A DNA stretch of 23,995 bases from Acholeplasmataceae bacterium (GCA_023264085.1 JALQTF010000073.1:1-23995); one strand, 5' to 3'; counted from the stretch's first letter, positions 6,543-15,768 are shown. Notes: generated by a model not told the origin, from the sequence alone. Numbers and translations are program-made.

Positions 6543-8444
6543 ATGTCACAAAATAATTATAATGCATCAAATATTCAAATATTAGAAGGATTAGAAGCGG
6601 TTAGAAAAAGACCAGGGATGTATATCGGTTCTACTGGTGTTAAAGGACTGCATCACCTCGTTTGGGAAATCGTTGATAACTCCATTGATGAGGCACTTGC
6701 AGGATATGCAACGCACATAGAACTTACCATCTTAAAAGACAATTACATTAGAGTCGTTGACGATGGACGTGGGATTCCTGTTGATACACACCCTAAAACT
6801 GGGAGACCTGCAGTTGAAACAATTTTAACGACACTACACGCAGGTGGTAAATTCGACGGTGCCTCATATAAGGTGTCAGGTGGTTTACACGGGGTTGGTG
6901 CTTCAGTTGTGAACGCATTATCATCGTTTTTTGATGTAGAAATACATAGGGATGGTAAAAAGTATCGCCAAACGTATGCTTACGGTGTGCCAAAAACAGA
7001 ACTCATTGAAGAAGGTACAAGTAACACACATGGTTCCATCGTGACATTTTTAGCAGACAAAGATGTGTTTACAGAATCACAAGTTTATGATTTTGAAACA
7101 CTACGTGCACGTGTTCAACAACTTGCATTCCTAAATAAAGGGATCAAACTCACGATTACGGATGAAAGACAAGATACACCGGTAGAGTTTGTCTATCAAT
7201 ATGAAGGCGGCTTGGTTGAGTATGTGAATTTCTTGGTTGGAAACAGAACTAAGCTCACCAAAGATGTGATGTATGTTGAAAAAGAAGTAGAAGGCATTAC
7301 ATATGAAATGGCACTACAGTACTTTGACTCCTATTCAACAAATCTATTTAGCTTTGCTAATAACATTCCAACACATGAAGGTGGGATGCACGAAGACGGG
7401 TTTAAACTCGCACTCACAAGAATCATCAACAACTACGGTAAAGCAAATAACTTATTTAAAAAAGACGATTCACTCATAGGAGAAGACGTTAGAGAAGGAT
7501 TAACCGCGATTATTTCAATTAAACATCCAGATCCTCAATTCGAAGGTCAAACAAAAACAAAACTAGGAAACCCTGAAGTGAGACAAATGACATCTCAACT
7601 TGCAGGTGAGTTTTTAGAGCGTTATTTTGCAGAAAACCCACAAGACGCAAAAATGATTGTTGAAAAAGGTCTTAATGCAATGTATGCGCGTATCGCTGCA
7701 AGAAAAGCAAGAGATGCTACAAGAAGAAAATCACCATTAGATGCTTTAGGATTTGCATCTAAACTCGCAGATTGTAGAGCAAAAGATCCAGCAGTTTCTG
7801 AACTATATATTGTTGAGGGTGATTCTGCTGGTGGTTCTGCAAAACAAGGTAGAGAATCGGAATTTCAAGCGATTTTACCACTAAGAGGTAAGGTCCTTAA
7901 TGTAGAAAAAGCACGCTTAGATAAAATTTATGCAAATAAAGAAATCTTATCATTAATTCAAGCGCTTGGTACTGGAATAGGAGAAGAGTTCAACCCAGAA
8001 AACATTCGTTATCACAAAGTTGTTATTATGACCGATGCCGATATCGATGGTGCACACATTAGAACGCTCTTATTAACTTTCTTCTTTAGATACATGCGTC
8101 CACTTATTGAAAAAGGATATATTTATATGGCCCAACCGCCATTATATAAAGTACAACAAGGAAAGAACATCCAATATCTTTATGATGATGAATCTTTAGA
8201 TGCCACGCTAAAAGAAATGGGCGGCAGACCAAGTATTCAAAGATACAAAGGTCTTGGAGAAATGAACCCAGAACAACTATGGGAAACAACAATGGATCCT
8301 GATACAAGAACATTACTTCAAATTACACTCAGCGATGCAATGGATGCAGATCAAGTATTCAGTATGCTTATGGGTGAAGAAGTTGAACCACGTAAAGAAT
8401 TCATACAACAAAATGCCATTTACGCAAGTAACATTGACGTTTAG
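6543..8444 (+). CDS. gyrB: DNA gyrase subunit B
   Basis: ATPase subunit of gyrase, which introduces negative supercoils as a GyrA2GyrB2 complex. At 633 residues it has the short Gram-positive form, without the extra insert of gamma-proteobacterial GyrB. The GHKL ATPase domain is at the N-terminus (GLEAVRKRPGMYIGSTG, EIVDNSIDEALAG, VDDGRGIPVD, AGGKFD and the glycine-rich lid GGLHGVGASVVNALS). A transducer domain follows. The TOPRIM domain has the catalytic Glu425 in VEGDSAGGSAKQGR and the metal-binding Asp498, Asp500 and Asp502 in MTDADIDGAHIR. The C-terminus has the usual RYKGLGEMNPEQLWETTMDP and PRKEFI segments. AAAGGAG at 6528-6534 is the ribosome binding site, in the recF 3' end. Confidence 0.99.
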   Translation: MSQNNYNASNIQILEGLEAVRKRPGMYIGSTGVKGLHHLVWEIVDNSIDEALAGYATHIELTILKDNYIRVVDDGRGIPVDTHPKTGRPAVETILTTLHAGGKFDGASYKVSGGLHGVGASVVNALSSFFDVEIHRDGKKYRQTYAYGVPKTELIEEGTSNTHGSIVTFLADKDVFTESQVYDFETLRARVQQLAFLNKGIKLTITDERQDTPVEFVYQYEGGLVEYVNFLVGNRTKLTKDVMYVEKEVEGITYEMALQYFDSYSTNLFSFANNIPTHEGGMHEDGFKLALTRIINNYGKANNLFKKDDSLIGEDVREGLTAIISIKHPDPQFEGQTKTKLGNPEVRQMTSQLAGEFLERYFAENPQDAKMIVEKGLNAMYARIAARKARDATRRKSPLDALGFASKLADCRAKDPAVSELYIVEGDSAGGSAKQGRESEFQAILPLRGKVLNVEKARLDKIYANKEILSLIQALGTGIGEEFNPENIRYHKVVIMTDADIDGAHIRTLLLTFFFRYMRPLIEKGYIYMAQPPLYKVQQGKNIQYLYDDESLDATLKEMGGRPSIQRYKGLGEMNPEQLWETTMDPDTRTLLQITLSDAMDADQVFSMLMGEEVEPRKEFIQQNAIYASNIDV

Positions 8445-8461
8445 AAAGGATACAATCAGAC

Positions 8462-11068
8462 ATGGATGAATTAAACAAATCAAGAGATCACGTCAAAGAA
8501 ATCAACATCTCCAGCGAGATGAAAACGTCATTTCTTAACTATGCAATGAGTGTCATTGTATCACGTGCATTACCGGATGTAAGAGACGGTTTAAAACCTG
8601 TTCAACGAAGAATTTTATTTGCGATGAACGAACTTGGTATGACGTCTGATAAAGCGCACAAAAAATCAGCTCGTATCGTAGGGGAAGTTATTGGTAAGTA
8701 CCACCCTCACGGAGAATCTTCAGTGTATGAAGCAATGGTCCGTATGGCACAACCATTTAGTTATCGTATGCCACTCGTAGATGGACATGGTAACTTTGGT
8801 TCTGTTGATGGTGACGGTGCCGCTGCCATGCGTTATACAGAAGCGAGACTTTCTAAACTTGCTGGACAACTCGTGAGAGATATAGAAAAGAAAACAGTAG
8901 ATTATATTGATAACTATGATGGTAGTGAAAAAGAGCCATCTGTTTTACCATCAAGATATCCAAACATACTTGTGAACGGATCAACAGGGATTGCTGTTGG
9001 GATGGCAACAAATATTCCACCACACAATTTAACAGAAGTAATTGATGGACTTCTTGCATATATGCAAAACAAAGAGATTACCACACAAGAATTAATGGAA
9101 TATGTAAAAGGTCCGGATTTCCCTACAGGAGGAGAAATTCTTGGTATCAGCGGTCTCATACAAGCATATGAAACAGGACGCGGATCTATTGTGAATAGAG
9201 CAAAAACAGAAATTATAGAATTTAAAAATAAATCTGCGATTGTTGTGACGGCAATTCCATATCAGGTTAATAAAACCACACTCATTGAGCGCATTGCACA
9301 ACTCGCAAAAGACAAAGTGTTAGACGGTATTACAGATTTAAGAGATGAATCTAACAGAAACGGTATGCGCGTTGTCATTGAATTAAGAAGAGACGTCAAT
9401 GCACACGTCATGCTTAATAATTTATATAAACATACACAATTACAACAATCATTTAACTTCAATATGATTGCACTTGATAAGGGTCAACCAAAAATGTTCT
9501 CACTCAAAGACATGTATGAGAAATATCTTGACCACCAAGTTGAAATTGTTTTACGTAGAACCGTATTTGATTTAGAAAAAGCCGAAGCAAGACAACACAT
9601 TGTAGAAGGTTTAATCAAGGCACTTAATGATATCGATCGTGCCATTCAAATCATTAAACAATCAAAAACTGCTGAAGATGCAAGAGATGCTTTGATTGCT
9701 ACGTATGATATTGATGATATTCAAGCACGTGCCATCTTAGATACTAGACTTCAACGTCTTACAGGTCTTGAAATTGAAAAACTTCAACAAGAACACGAAG
9801 AACTAAAATCAAAAATTGTTGATTTTAAAGATATCATTGCTAAAGACGATCGCAAATTTGCCATTATCGAAGAAGAACTTCAACAAATTAAAACCCAATA
9901 TCATGAACCTAGATTAAGTGAGATTAATTTAACAGAAGATATCACGATTGAAAACGAAGATCTCATTCCAGTTGAAGATGTTGTGATTACAATCACCAAC
10001 AATGGTTATATCAAGCGCATGAGTTTAGATCAATATAAATCTCAAAATCGCGGTGGTGTTGGAATGGCAGGCATCAAAGTTCATGAAGATGATTACGTTG
10101 AACATATTGAACTTACATCCACTCACGACTACCACTTATTTTTCACAAACACAGGACGTGTTTATAAAATTAAAGGATATCAAATCCCTCAAGGATCTCG
10201 TCAATCAAAAGGACTACCACTTGTAAACTTACTCGCACTCAATCCAGATGAGAGACTTGCCTCTATGACGTGCGTAAAAGATTTTGATGATGAACATGCC
10301 GCACTTACTTTTGTAACTAAAAACGGTATTGTGAAAAGAACCCTTGTATCAGAATTTAAAAATATTCGTCAAAACGGTATTATCGCTGTGAATTTAAGAG
10401 ATAACGATGAACTTATCAATGTTTCGCTCACTGACGGTACTAAAGATATCATATTAGGTGCTTCCAATGGTAAAGCAATTCGCTTTAATGAAGCAATGGT
10501 GTCTACTGTTGGACGTACAGCCATTGGTGTCAAAGGGATGAGTTTATCTTCAAACGATGCCATCGTTGGTGTTGCAATTATTGATCCTAAGAGTGAAAAC
10601 GAAGACATTTTGGTGATTACCGAAAATGGATTTGGTAAACGTACGAAAACAGATCAATATCGCCCTCAAAATCGTGGCGGAAAAGGTGTGAAAACACTAA
10701 ATGTCACAGAGAAGAATGGCGCTCTTAAAACGCTGACGGTTGTGACAGATGAAAACGATATTATTGTTGTATCAGATCGTGGTGTTGTGATGAGAACAGA
10801 TGCATCTAAAATTGCACAAACCAATCGCGCAACACAAGGTGTTACCATTATCAAATTAAAAAACGATCAAAAAGTATCTACTGTAGCTATCGTTCCACAT
10901 CAAGACGATGAGGAAGAAGAAACATCCAATCAAGATACGTTTGTCCAAGAAACACTCGATGTAGAAACACAAGAAACAACACCGGTTGTTCAAGAGTTAG
11001 AAGCGGACTTGGAAGATGTAGAAGAGACTGAAGAGGCAGAAACAAACGATCAATTGTTTAAAGATTAG
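8462..11068 (+). CDS. gyrA: DNA gyrase subunit A
   Basis: DNA breakage-rejoining subunit of gyrase. At 868 residues, the N-terminal half is the topoisomerase domain: SRALPDVRDGLKPVQRRILF, the quinolone-determining region GKYHPHGESSVYEAMVRMAQ (78-97; Ser at the E. coli Ser83 position, Glu at the Asp87 position), and the catalytic Tyr125 in AAMRYTEARL. The C-terminal half is the six-bladed DNA-wrapping propeller. Its first blade has QNRGGVG (528-534) where the GyrA box QRRGGKG is expected, and a closer match, QNRGGKG (736-742), comes later. The last 50 or so residues are an acidic Glu/Asp/Thr tail. It starts 17 bases after gyrB with an AAAGGA site (8445-8450). Position beside gyrB at oriC favours GyrA over ParC. 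Confidence 0.97.
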   Translation: MDELNKSRDHVKEINISSEMKTSFLNYAMSVIVSRALPDVRDGLKPVQRRILFAMNELGMTSDKAHKKSARIVGEVIGKYHPHGESSVYEAMVRMAQPFSYRMPLVDGHGNFGSVDGDGAAAMRYTEARLSKLAGQLVRDIEKKTVDYIDNYDGSEKEPSVLPSRYPNILVNGSTGIAVGMATNIPPHNLTEVIDGLLAYMQNKEITTQELMEYVKGPDFPTGGEILGISGLIQAYETGRGSIVNRAKTEIIEFKNKSAIVVTAIPYQVNKTTLIERIAQLAKDKVLDGITDLRDESNRNGMRVVIELRRDVNAHVMLNNLYKHTQLQQSFNFNMIALDKGQPKMFSLKDMYEKYLDHQVEIVLRRTVFDLEKAEARQHIVEGLIKALNDIDRAIQIIKQSKTAEDARDALIATYDIDDIQARAILDTRLQRLTGLEIEKLQQEHEELKSKIVDFKDIIAKDDRKFAIIEEELQQIKTQYHEPRLSEINLTEDITIENEDLIPVEDVVITITNNGYIKRMSLDQYKSQNRGGVGMAGIKVHEDDYVEHIELTSTHDYHLFFTNTGRVYKIKGYQIPQGSRQSKGLPLVNLLALNPDERLASMTCVKDFDDEHAALTFVTKNGIVKRTLVSEFKNIRQNGIIAVNLRDNDELINVSLTDGTKDIILGASNGKAIRFNEAMVSTVGRTAIGVKGMSLSSNDAIVGVAIIDPKSENEDILVITENGFGKRTKTDQYRPQNRGGKGVKTLNVTEKNGALKTLTVVTDENDIIVVSDRGVVMRTDASKIAQTNRATQGVTIIKLKNDQKVSTVAIVPHQDDEEEETSNQDTFVQETLDVETQETTPVVQELEADLEDVEETEEAETNDQLFKD

Positions 11069-11078
11069 GGGGAAACAT

Positions 11079-12047
11079 ATGAAAGTACTCGTTGTCGGCG
11101 GTGCAGGCTATATTGGTAGTCATGCAGTACTAGAACTCATTAAAGAAAAACACGACGTCATTGTTTTTGATAATTTGTCTTCAGGGTTTAAAGATATGGT
11201 GTCAGAACAGGCAACACTTGTTATTGGAGATATCAGAGATAAAAATGCATTAAACACTTTATTTAAGACATATCCTGGCATCGATATTGTGATGCATTTT
11301 GCAGCCAAGATTGTGGTTCCCGAAAGTGTTGTAGAACCTTTAGAATACTATTCAAACAACGTTGAAGGCGTGCGCATCTTATTAGATGCGATGCAAGAAA
11401 ACAATGTAAAAAACATTGTGTTTTCATCCACTGCTGCTGTATATGGGGAAGCATCTGGTGTTTGTTTTGAAGATGATGCTACAAAACCAATTAATCCTTA
11501 CGGAGAAACAAAACTCGCAACCGAAAACATGATTCGTTGGGTGACACAAGCACACGGCATGAACTATTTAATTTTTAGATATTTTAATGTTGCGGGCGCA
11601 GACAGTTCACTAAAAATCGGTCTAAAAAAAGATCAACTTACACATTTGATTCCGGTTGCAATCCAAGCACTGATTGGCGTGAGAGATAAACTCATGATAT
11701 ACGGAAACGATTACGATACAGATGATGGCACGTGTGTAAGAGATTATATTCATGTTTCTGATTTAGCATATGCACACGTTCTTGGCGCAACATATTTAGT
11801 CAATGGTGGTGCGTCCACAACGATCAATTTAGGATCAAACCAAGGATATTCCGTTTTAGAAGTTGCAAAAACGGTGCAACAACTAGGTAATATGACCTAT
11901 GAAATAACAGAAAGACGTCCAGGAGATCCAGCAAAATTAATCGCGTCAAACGAAAAGGCACAAACATTACTTAAATGGCAGCCTAAATATGGCCTAAAAG
12001 ATATTATCAAGTCAGATTTTGAGTTTAGAAAAACATTAAAAAAATAA
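11079..12047 (+). CDS. galE: UDP-glucose 4-epimerase
   Basis: NAD-dependent short-chain dehydrogenase/reductase family enzyme that interconverts UDP-glucose and UDP-galactose. At 322 residues it has about the usual length. The NAD-binding glycine motif is GGAGYIG (7-13), the substrate and cofactor segment is FSSTAAVYGEAS (115-126), and the catalytic pair Tyr141/Lys145 lies in PYGETK. The typical galE segments RYFNVAGAD and DYDTDDGTCVRDYIHVSDLA are present. It follows gyrA by 10 bases with the ribosome binding site GGGGGA and no visible promoter, so it probably shares the gyrase transcript. Its stop codon sits at the foot of the terminator shared with uppP. With galU downstream it suggests UDP-hexose supply, in Acholeplasma probably for membrane glycolipids or surface polysaccharide (inference). 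Confidence 0.95.
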   Translation: MKVLVVGGAGYIGSHAVLELIKEKHDVIVFDNLSSGFKDMVSEQATLVIGDIRDKNALNTLFKTYPGIDIVMHFAAKIVVPESVVEPLEYYSNNVEGVRILLDAMQENNVKNIVFSSTAAVYGEASGVCFEDDATKPINPYGETKLATENMIRWVTQAHGMNYLIFRYFNVAGADSSLKIGLKKDQLTHLIPVAIQALIGVRDKLMIYGNDYDTDDGTCVRDYIHVSDLAYAHVLGATYLVNGGASTTINLGSNQGYSVLEVAKTVQQLGNMTYEITERRPGDPAKLIASNEKAQTLLKWQPKYGLKDIIKSDFEFRKTLKK

Positions 12048-12068
12048 GGAGCCCAAGGCTCCTTTTTT
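12046..12068. terminator. Bidirectional terminator between convergent galE and uppP
   Basis: An 8-bp stem (AAGGAGCC at 12046-12053 with GGCTCCTT at 12057-12064) and a three-base loop are flanked by a T tract on the right (12063-12068) and an A-rich tract on the left, which becomes T-rich on the minus strand. The hairpin overlaps the end of the galE stop codon, and its right flank contains part of the uppP stop codon. Confidence 0.9.
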
Positions 12069-12867
12069 ATATGAAATAAATGATTAAAGATATCGTTCCT
12101 ATGATAAAACAATACACAGAAAAATAAATTAAATTTTTTACTTTTACATGATGATAAAACCAACGAATCGCATAATAACTAAAAACAAAGCTTAATATAA
12201 ACGATACACCATATCCTAAAATATTTACAGACTCATTCACCTCTGAGAGTCTAATAAATCCAAGTACGGATACAGGAATCGAAATCATAATGTAACTTAA
12301 AAATGAAAACTTCATCGCTGATTTTAGGGGTAATTTTTGACTGAGCCCACCAACGAGGGTAATCCCACTTCTTGAAATCCCAGGTACAACCGCAAACATT
12401 TGAAACAACCCAACAGCGATCGCGTTTTGAAAGGTAATATTTTTATTGTATTCAAAATGACGATTTAAATAAACAACAAGAAGAAGAGACCCCGTAATAA
12501 AGAGTGCAATTGATGTTGTTAAAAGATCATTTGGAAGAATGTTTTCAAAAAGAAGTCCAGCGATTCCAACAGGAATCACAGCAACTCCCACCTTAATAAC
12601 ATACAAAAAATCTTCTTTAAAATTATGATCTGCTTTCATGATAAAGCGGTAACTTGATTGAACAAGTCCAGTCACATCTTTTCTAAAGAAAAACAAAATT
12701 GCTAAAAAAGACCCTGTATTCGTAAGCATTAAAAACACCGTTAAGTTATCTAAATTCATGCCTAGAAAATGACTAAACAAGGTCAAATGACCACTACTCG
12801 ATATCGGTAAAATTTCAGTGATACCTTGAATAATCCCTAAAATCACATATTTTAATAACTCAAGCAT
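12067..12867 (-). CDS. uppP: Undecaprenyl-diphosphatase (UppP/BacA family)
   Basis: Integral membrane phosphatase that converts undecaprenyl diphosphate to the monophosphate, recycling the lipid carrier of glycan building blocks. At 266 residues with multiple hydrophobic helices it has the family length. Both family motifs are intact: the (E/Q)xxxE motif as QGITE (14-18) leading into LPISSSGHL, and PGISRSGIT (162-170). It is oriented against most neighbours, has its own extended -10 promoter and a ribosome binding site (AGAGGA) close to the ATG, and converges on galE. If the organism lacks a cell wall, a retained enzyme would point to another undecaprenyl-linked glycan or to isoprenoid diphosphate salvage; that is inference. 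Confidence 0.93.
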   Translation of the reverse strand: MLELLKYVILGIIQGITEILPISSSGHLTLFSHFLGMNLDNLTVFLMLTNTGSFLAILFFFRKDVTGLVQSSYRFIMKADHNFKEDFLYVIKVGVAVIPVGIAGLLFENILPNDLLTTSIALFITGSLLLVVYLNRHFEYNKNITFQNAIAVGLFQMFAVVPGISRSGITLVGGLSQKLPLKSAMKFSFLSYIMISIPVSVLGFIRLSEVNESVNILGYGVSFILSFVFSYYAIRWFYHHVKVKNLIYFSVYCFIIGTISLIIYFI

Positions 12868-12887
12868 TGTGTCCTCTTTTCGATACG

Positions 12888-12896
12888 ATTATAACA
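12888..12896 (-). promoter_or_regulatory. uppP extended -10 promoter
   Basis: Read leftward, TG-T-TATAAT (12888-12896) is a perfect extended -10. Transcription would begin near 12881, giving a leader of only about 13 bases that still contains the AGAGGA ribosome binding site. It is back to back with the galU promoter, about 30 bases apart. Confidence 0.65.
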
Positions 12897-12915
12897 TATT
12901 AAAATCACATAATTG

Positions 12916-12924
12916 TGCTAAAAT
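12916..12924 (+). promoter_or_regulatory. galU extended -10 promoter
   Basis: TG-C-TAAAAT (12916-12924) is an extended -10 with one change from consensus and no clear -35. It would start a leader of about 30 bases with the ribosome binding site AAAGGA (12951-12956) before the galU ATG. Confidence 0.55.
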
Positions 12925-12961
12925 AGAGTTATTCAAGACATTTCAATGTGAAAGGACAATT

Positions 12962-13822
12962 ATGATTAAAAAAGCAGTTATTCCTGCAGCAGGATACGGC
13001 ACAAGATTTTTACCCATCACAAAAGCAATTCCAAAAGAAATGCTACCAATCATTGACAGACCGACCATTGAATTTATTGTCAACGAAGCAAAAGCAAGCG
13101 GTATTGAAGATATTCTCATTATTGTTAGCAGTAATAAAAATGCAATTGTGGACTATTTTGATTACAACATTGAATTAGAAACAATATTAAAATCAAAAGG
13201 TAAAGAAGACTTATATCAAAAAGTACATGGTATTGCTGAAGGCATCAATATTTATTTTGTTAGACAAAAAGAACAACTAGGTCTTGGACACGCCGTATTA
13301 CAAGCAGAAGCGTTTGTAGGAAACGAACCCTTTGCTGTTTTACTAGGTGACGATTTATATGTTGGTAAAGAAAAACCAGCTTTGAAAGAACTCATCGAGG
13401 TTTACGAGAATAAAAAAGCATCGATTCTTGGCACTATGGAAGTATCTTTAGAAAACACCTCAAAATATGGTATTTGTGACCCTAAATCCATAGAAGGAAA
13501 CACCATGTTATTAAAAGGTGTTGTTGAAAAACCTAACAAAGAAGACGCACCTTCTAGACATGCCATTGGCGGAAGATATATTTTAACACCCGCGATTTTT
13601 AATATTTTAAAAACACAACAAAAAGGTGTTGGGGGAGAAATTCAACTTACAGATGCAATCTTGAATTTAATGACATCTGAAAATGTTTATGCAACATCAC
13701 TTCAAGCAAAAAGATATGATGTTGGATCTAAAATTGATTATATTGAGGCCATCATTGATTTTGCTTTAGAGGAACCGACACTTAAAAACGAACTTAAAAA
13801 TCTACTAAAAAACAAAGGATAA
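12962..13822 (+). CDS. galU: UTP-glucose-1-phosphate uridylyltransferase
   Basis: Makes UDP-glucose from UTP and glucose 1-phosphate. At 286 residues it is a typical GalU/GtaB. The nucleotidyltransferase signature IPAAGYGTRFLPITKAIPKE is at the N-terminus (7-26). Further family segments are LGLGHAVLQAEAFVG, FAVLLGDDL, GVVEKPNKEDAPS, IGGRYILTP and GEIQLTDAI. The ATG at 12962 is chosen over an upstream in-frame start at 12869 because AAAGGA lies directly before it, homologues begin at this point, and the longer version would run through the promoter. It is followed after 3 bases by serS. UDP-glucose is needed with GalE for sugar nucleotides, and in Acholeplasma for glucosyl-diacylglycerol membrane lipids (family knowledge, not seen here). 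Confidence 0.96.
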   Translation: MIKKAVIPAAGYGTRFLPITKAIPKEMLPIIDRPTIEFIVNEAKASGIEDILIIVSSNKNAIVDYFDYNIELETILKSKGKEDLYQKVHGIAEGINIYFVRQKEQLGLGHAVLQAEAFVGNEPFAVLLGDDLYVGKEKPALKELIEVYENKKASILGTMEVSLENTSKYGICDPKSIEGNTMLLKGVVEKPNKEDAPSRHAIGGRYILTPAIFNILKTQQKGVGGEIQLTDAILNLMTSENVYATSLQAKRYDVGSKIDYIEAIIDFALEEPTLKNELKNLLKNKG

Positions 13823-13825
13823 CAT

Positions 13826-15100
13826 ATGCTTGACTTAAAATACATCGTTGATAACATCGATACCGTCATTGAAAAACTAAATACAAGAGGTCAAGATTTT
13901 TCTTATTTGAGAGAACTTGTTTCATTATCCGAAGCAAGAAAGCATGTGATTGTAGAAGTTGAAGCAAAGAAAGCATTCAGAAATGAAACCTCTAAAAAAA
14001 TAGGGGCTTTAAAAAGAGATAAACAAGATGTCTCAGAAGTGTTAAAAGAAGTCGAAACAATTGGCACAGATATCAAAGTGCTCGATGAAAAGTTAATAGA
14101 CATCGATACAACAATAAAAGAAATTTTATTAAATACACCAAACATACCTAGCACGTCAACACCTGTAGGTAAAGATGAACAAGACAACGTAGAAATTAAA
14201 ACATATTTAGAACCAACAAAATTTTCTTTTCAACCAAAAGATCATGTTGAACTTGGGACACAATTGGGTATATTAGATTTCGATCGTGCAGCTAAAATTA
14301 CAGGCAGTCGTTTTGTTGTAGATAAAGGATTAGGTGCAAGATTAGAACGCGCACTATTACAATTTATGATGGATACGCATGCTAGAGAAAACGGTTATAC
14401 AGAAATGATGTTACCTTACATTGTCAATGAAACTTCTATGACTGCTACAGGACAATTTCCAAAATTTAAAGAGGAAGCCTTTAAACTGTCTTTAGAAGAT
14501 CGTTCTTGGTATTTAAACCCTACAGCTGAAGTGCCATCCATTAATTATTTTAGAGATGAAATTATACAAGAAGCACTACCAGTAAAGTTTGTTTCATATA
14601 CAACCGCTTTTCGTTCTGAAGCTGGTTCTGCTGGAAAAGACACCAAAGGTATTTTAAGACAACATCAATTTCACAAAGTGGAACTCATTCAATTTACAAA
14701 ACCAGAAGATTCATATCAAGCGTTAGAAGCAATGCTGGTACACTCAGAATCGATTCTTCAAAAACTAGAACTTCCTTATCGCGTGGTTGCATTGTGTACA
14801 GGCGATATGGGTTTTGGTATGGCAAAAACATATGACATTGAAGTGTATTTGCCAGGCCAAGGACGTTATCGTGAGATTGGATCTATATCTAATGCAGAAG
14901 ATTACCAAGCAAGAAGAGGAAGTATTCGATTTAAACGATCACCAGATCATAAAGCAGAATACGTTCACACATTAAACGGATCCGGTCTTGCCATTGGTAG
15001 AACGATGATTGCAATTATTGAAAATTATCAAAATGAGGACGGAACGATTACCGTTCCCGAAGTACTAGTGCCATATATGCACACAACCGTCATTTCCTAA
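13826..15100 (+). CDS. serS: Serine-tRNA ligase
   Basis: Class II aminoacyl-tRNA synthetase charging tRNA-Ser (and tRNA-Sec where present) in the cytoplasm. At 424 residues it has the normal length. Residues about 28-105 form the long antiparallel coiled-coil arm that grips the tRNA extra arm. Motif 2 is TTAFRSEAGSAGKDTKGILR followed by QHQFHKVELIQF, and motif 3 is NGSGLAIGRTMIAIIENYQN followed by EDGTITVPEVLVPYM. The ribosome binding site AAAGGA overlaps the galU 3' end, with a 3-base gap, so the two are co-transcribed. No T-box leader is visible. The response regulator begins 14 bases downstream without a terminator. Confidence 0.98.
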   Translation: MLDLKYIVDNIDTVIEKLNTRGQDFSYLRELVSLSEARKHVIVEVEAKKAFRNETSKKIGALKRDKQDVSEVLKEVETIGTDIKVLDEKLIDIDTTIKEILLNTPNIPSTSTPVGKDEQDNVEIKTYLEPTKFSFQPKDHVELGTQLGILDFDRAAKITGSRFVVDKGLGARLERALLQFMMDTHARENGYTEMMLPYIVNETSMTATGQFPKFKEEAFKLSLEDRSWYLNPTAEVPSINYFRDEIIQEALPVKFVSYTTAFRSEAGSAGKDTKGILRQHQFHKVELIQFTKPEDSYQALEAMLVHSESILQKLELPYRVVALCTGDMGFGMAKTYDIEVYLPGQGRYREIGSISNAEDYQARRGSIRFKRSPDHKAEYVHTLNGSGLAIGRTMIAIIENYQNEDGTITVPEVLVPYMHTTVIS

Positions 15101-15114
15101 AAAAGGAGGATTAT

Positions 15115-15768
15115 ATGACTATTGTTTATGTCGAAGACGCGTATGAATTATCAGAAATCATACGTAAATATTTAGAAAGAGAAGGGTATCAAGTTCGTGT
15201 ATTTGATAACGGCGAAGATGCCTTAAGTATGATTGAAGAAAATGTTGACTTATGGATTCTTGACATCATGTTAAAGGGTGAGATCACAGGCTATGATCTC
15301 ATTAAAAAAATCAAAGAAAAAAATCCTAAACAAGCCATTATGTTTACATCTGCACGTGATCAAGACATTGATAAAATCGTGGGTCTTGAACTTGGAAGCG
15401 ATGATTATTTAGCGAAACCTTTTTCACCAAAAGAATTGATGCTCCGTGTTCAAGCCATTTTAAGAAGAACACATCCAAACGCTGAAGGTATTGTTGAATA
15501 TCCTCCATATCTTATTGACACCAATAAAAGACAAATATTTGAAAACGAAACACAAATTGATCTTACAAACAAAGAATTTGAAATGCTTGCATATTTTTTA
15601 AAACACCCCAACACGCCGCTTGAAAGACAAGCCATATTGATTCATGTCTGGGGAGAGAATTATTATGGAAGTGATCGTGTTGTTGATGATTTACTCAGAA
15701 GACTTAGACAAAAAATGCCAGATCTAAAAATCGAAACAATTTATGGTTTCGGTTATCGGATGTTATGA
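15115..15768 (+). CDS. OmpR-family response regulator, CssR-like
   Basis: Cytoplasmic DNA-binding response regulator. The receiver domain has the acidic pair Glu7-Asp8, phosphoacceptor Asp50 in LWILDIML, Thr78 and Lys101 in YLAKPFSP. The winged-helix OmpR/PhoB DNA-binding domain occupies about residues 125-217, with RVVDDLLRRLRQK and IETIYGFGYRML at the end. Segments such as LWILDIML, SARDQDID and GLELGSDDY resemble Bacillus CssR, the regulator of the secretion-stress response; this is recalled similarity, not an alignment. The loop after Asp50 is LKGEITGYDL, with one extra residue and Lys instead of the usual Pro. An AAAGGAGG ribosome binding site precedes the ATG, and the stop overlaps the kinase start as ATGA. 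Close spacing suggests it is part of the galU-serS transcript. Confidence 0.9.
   Translation: MTIVYVEDAYELSEIIRKYLEREGYQVRVFDNGEDALSMIEENVDLWILDIMLKGEITGYDLIKKIKEKNPKQAIMFTSARDQDIDKIVGLELGSDDYLAKPFSPKELMLRVQAILRRTHPNAEGIVEYPPYLIDTNKRQIFENETQIDLTNKEFEMLAYFLKHPNTPLERQAILIHVWGENYYGSDRVVDDLLRRLRQKMPDLKIETIYGFGYRML

Noticed and set aside
10900..11068. Acidic repeat-like tail of gyrA as a possible fused extra domain
   Set aside because: It is low-complexity Glu/Asp/Thr/Gln sequence without repeats of fixed length; acidic GyrA tails are known, so a disordered tail is the simpler reading.
12869..12961. Longer galU start adding 31 residues
   Set aside because: The extension runs through the promoter region, lacks a ribosome binding site and does not resemble GalU, whereas AAAGGA and the conserved IKKAVIPAAG begin at 12962.
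13700..13826. Possible T-box or other leader riboswitch before serS
   Set aside because: serS follows galU by 3 bases, so there is no leader, and no specifier-loop or T-box sequence is visible before galU either.
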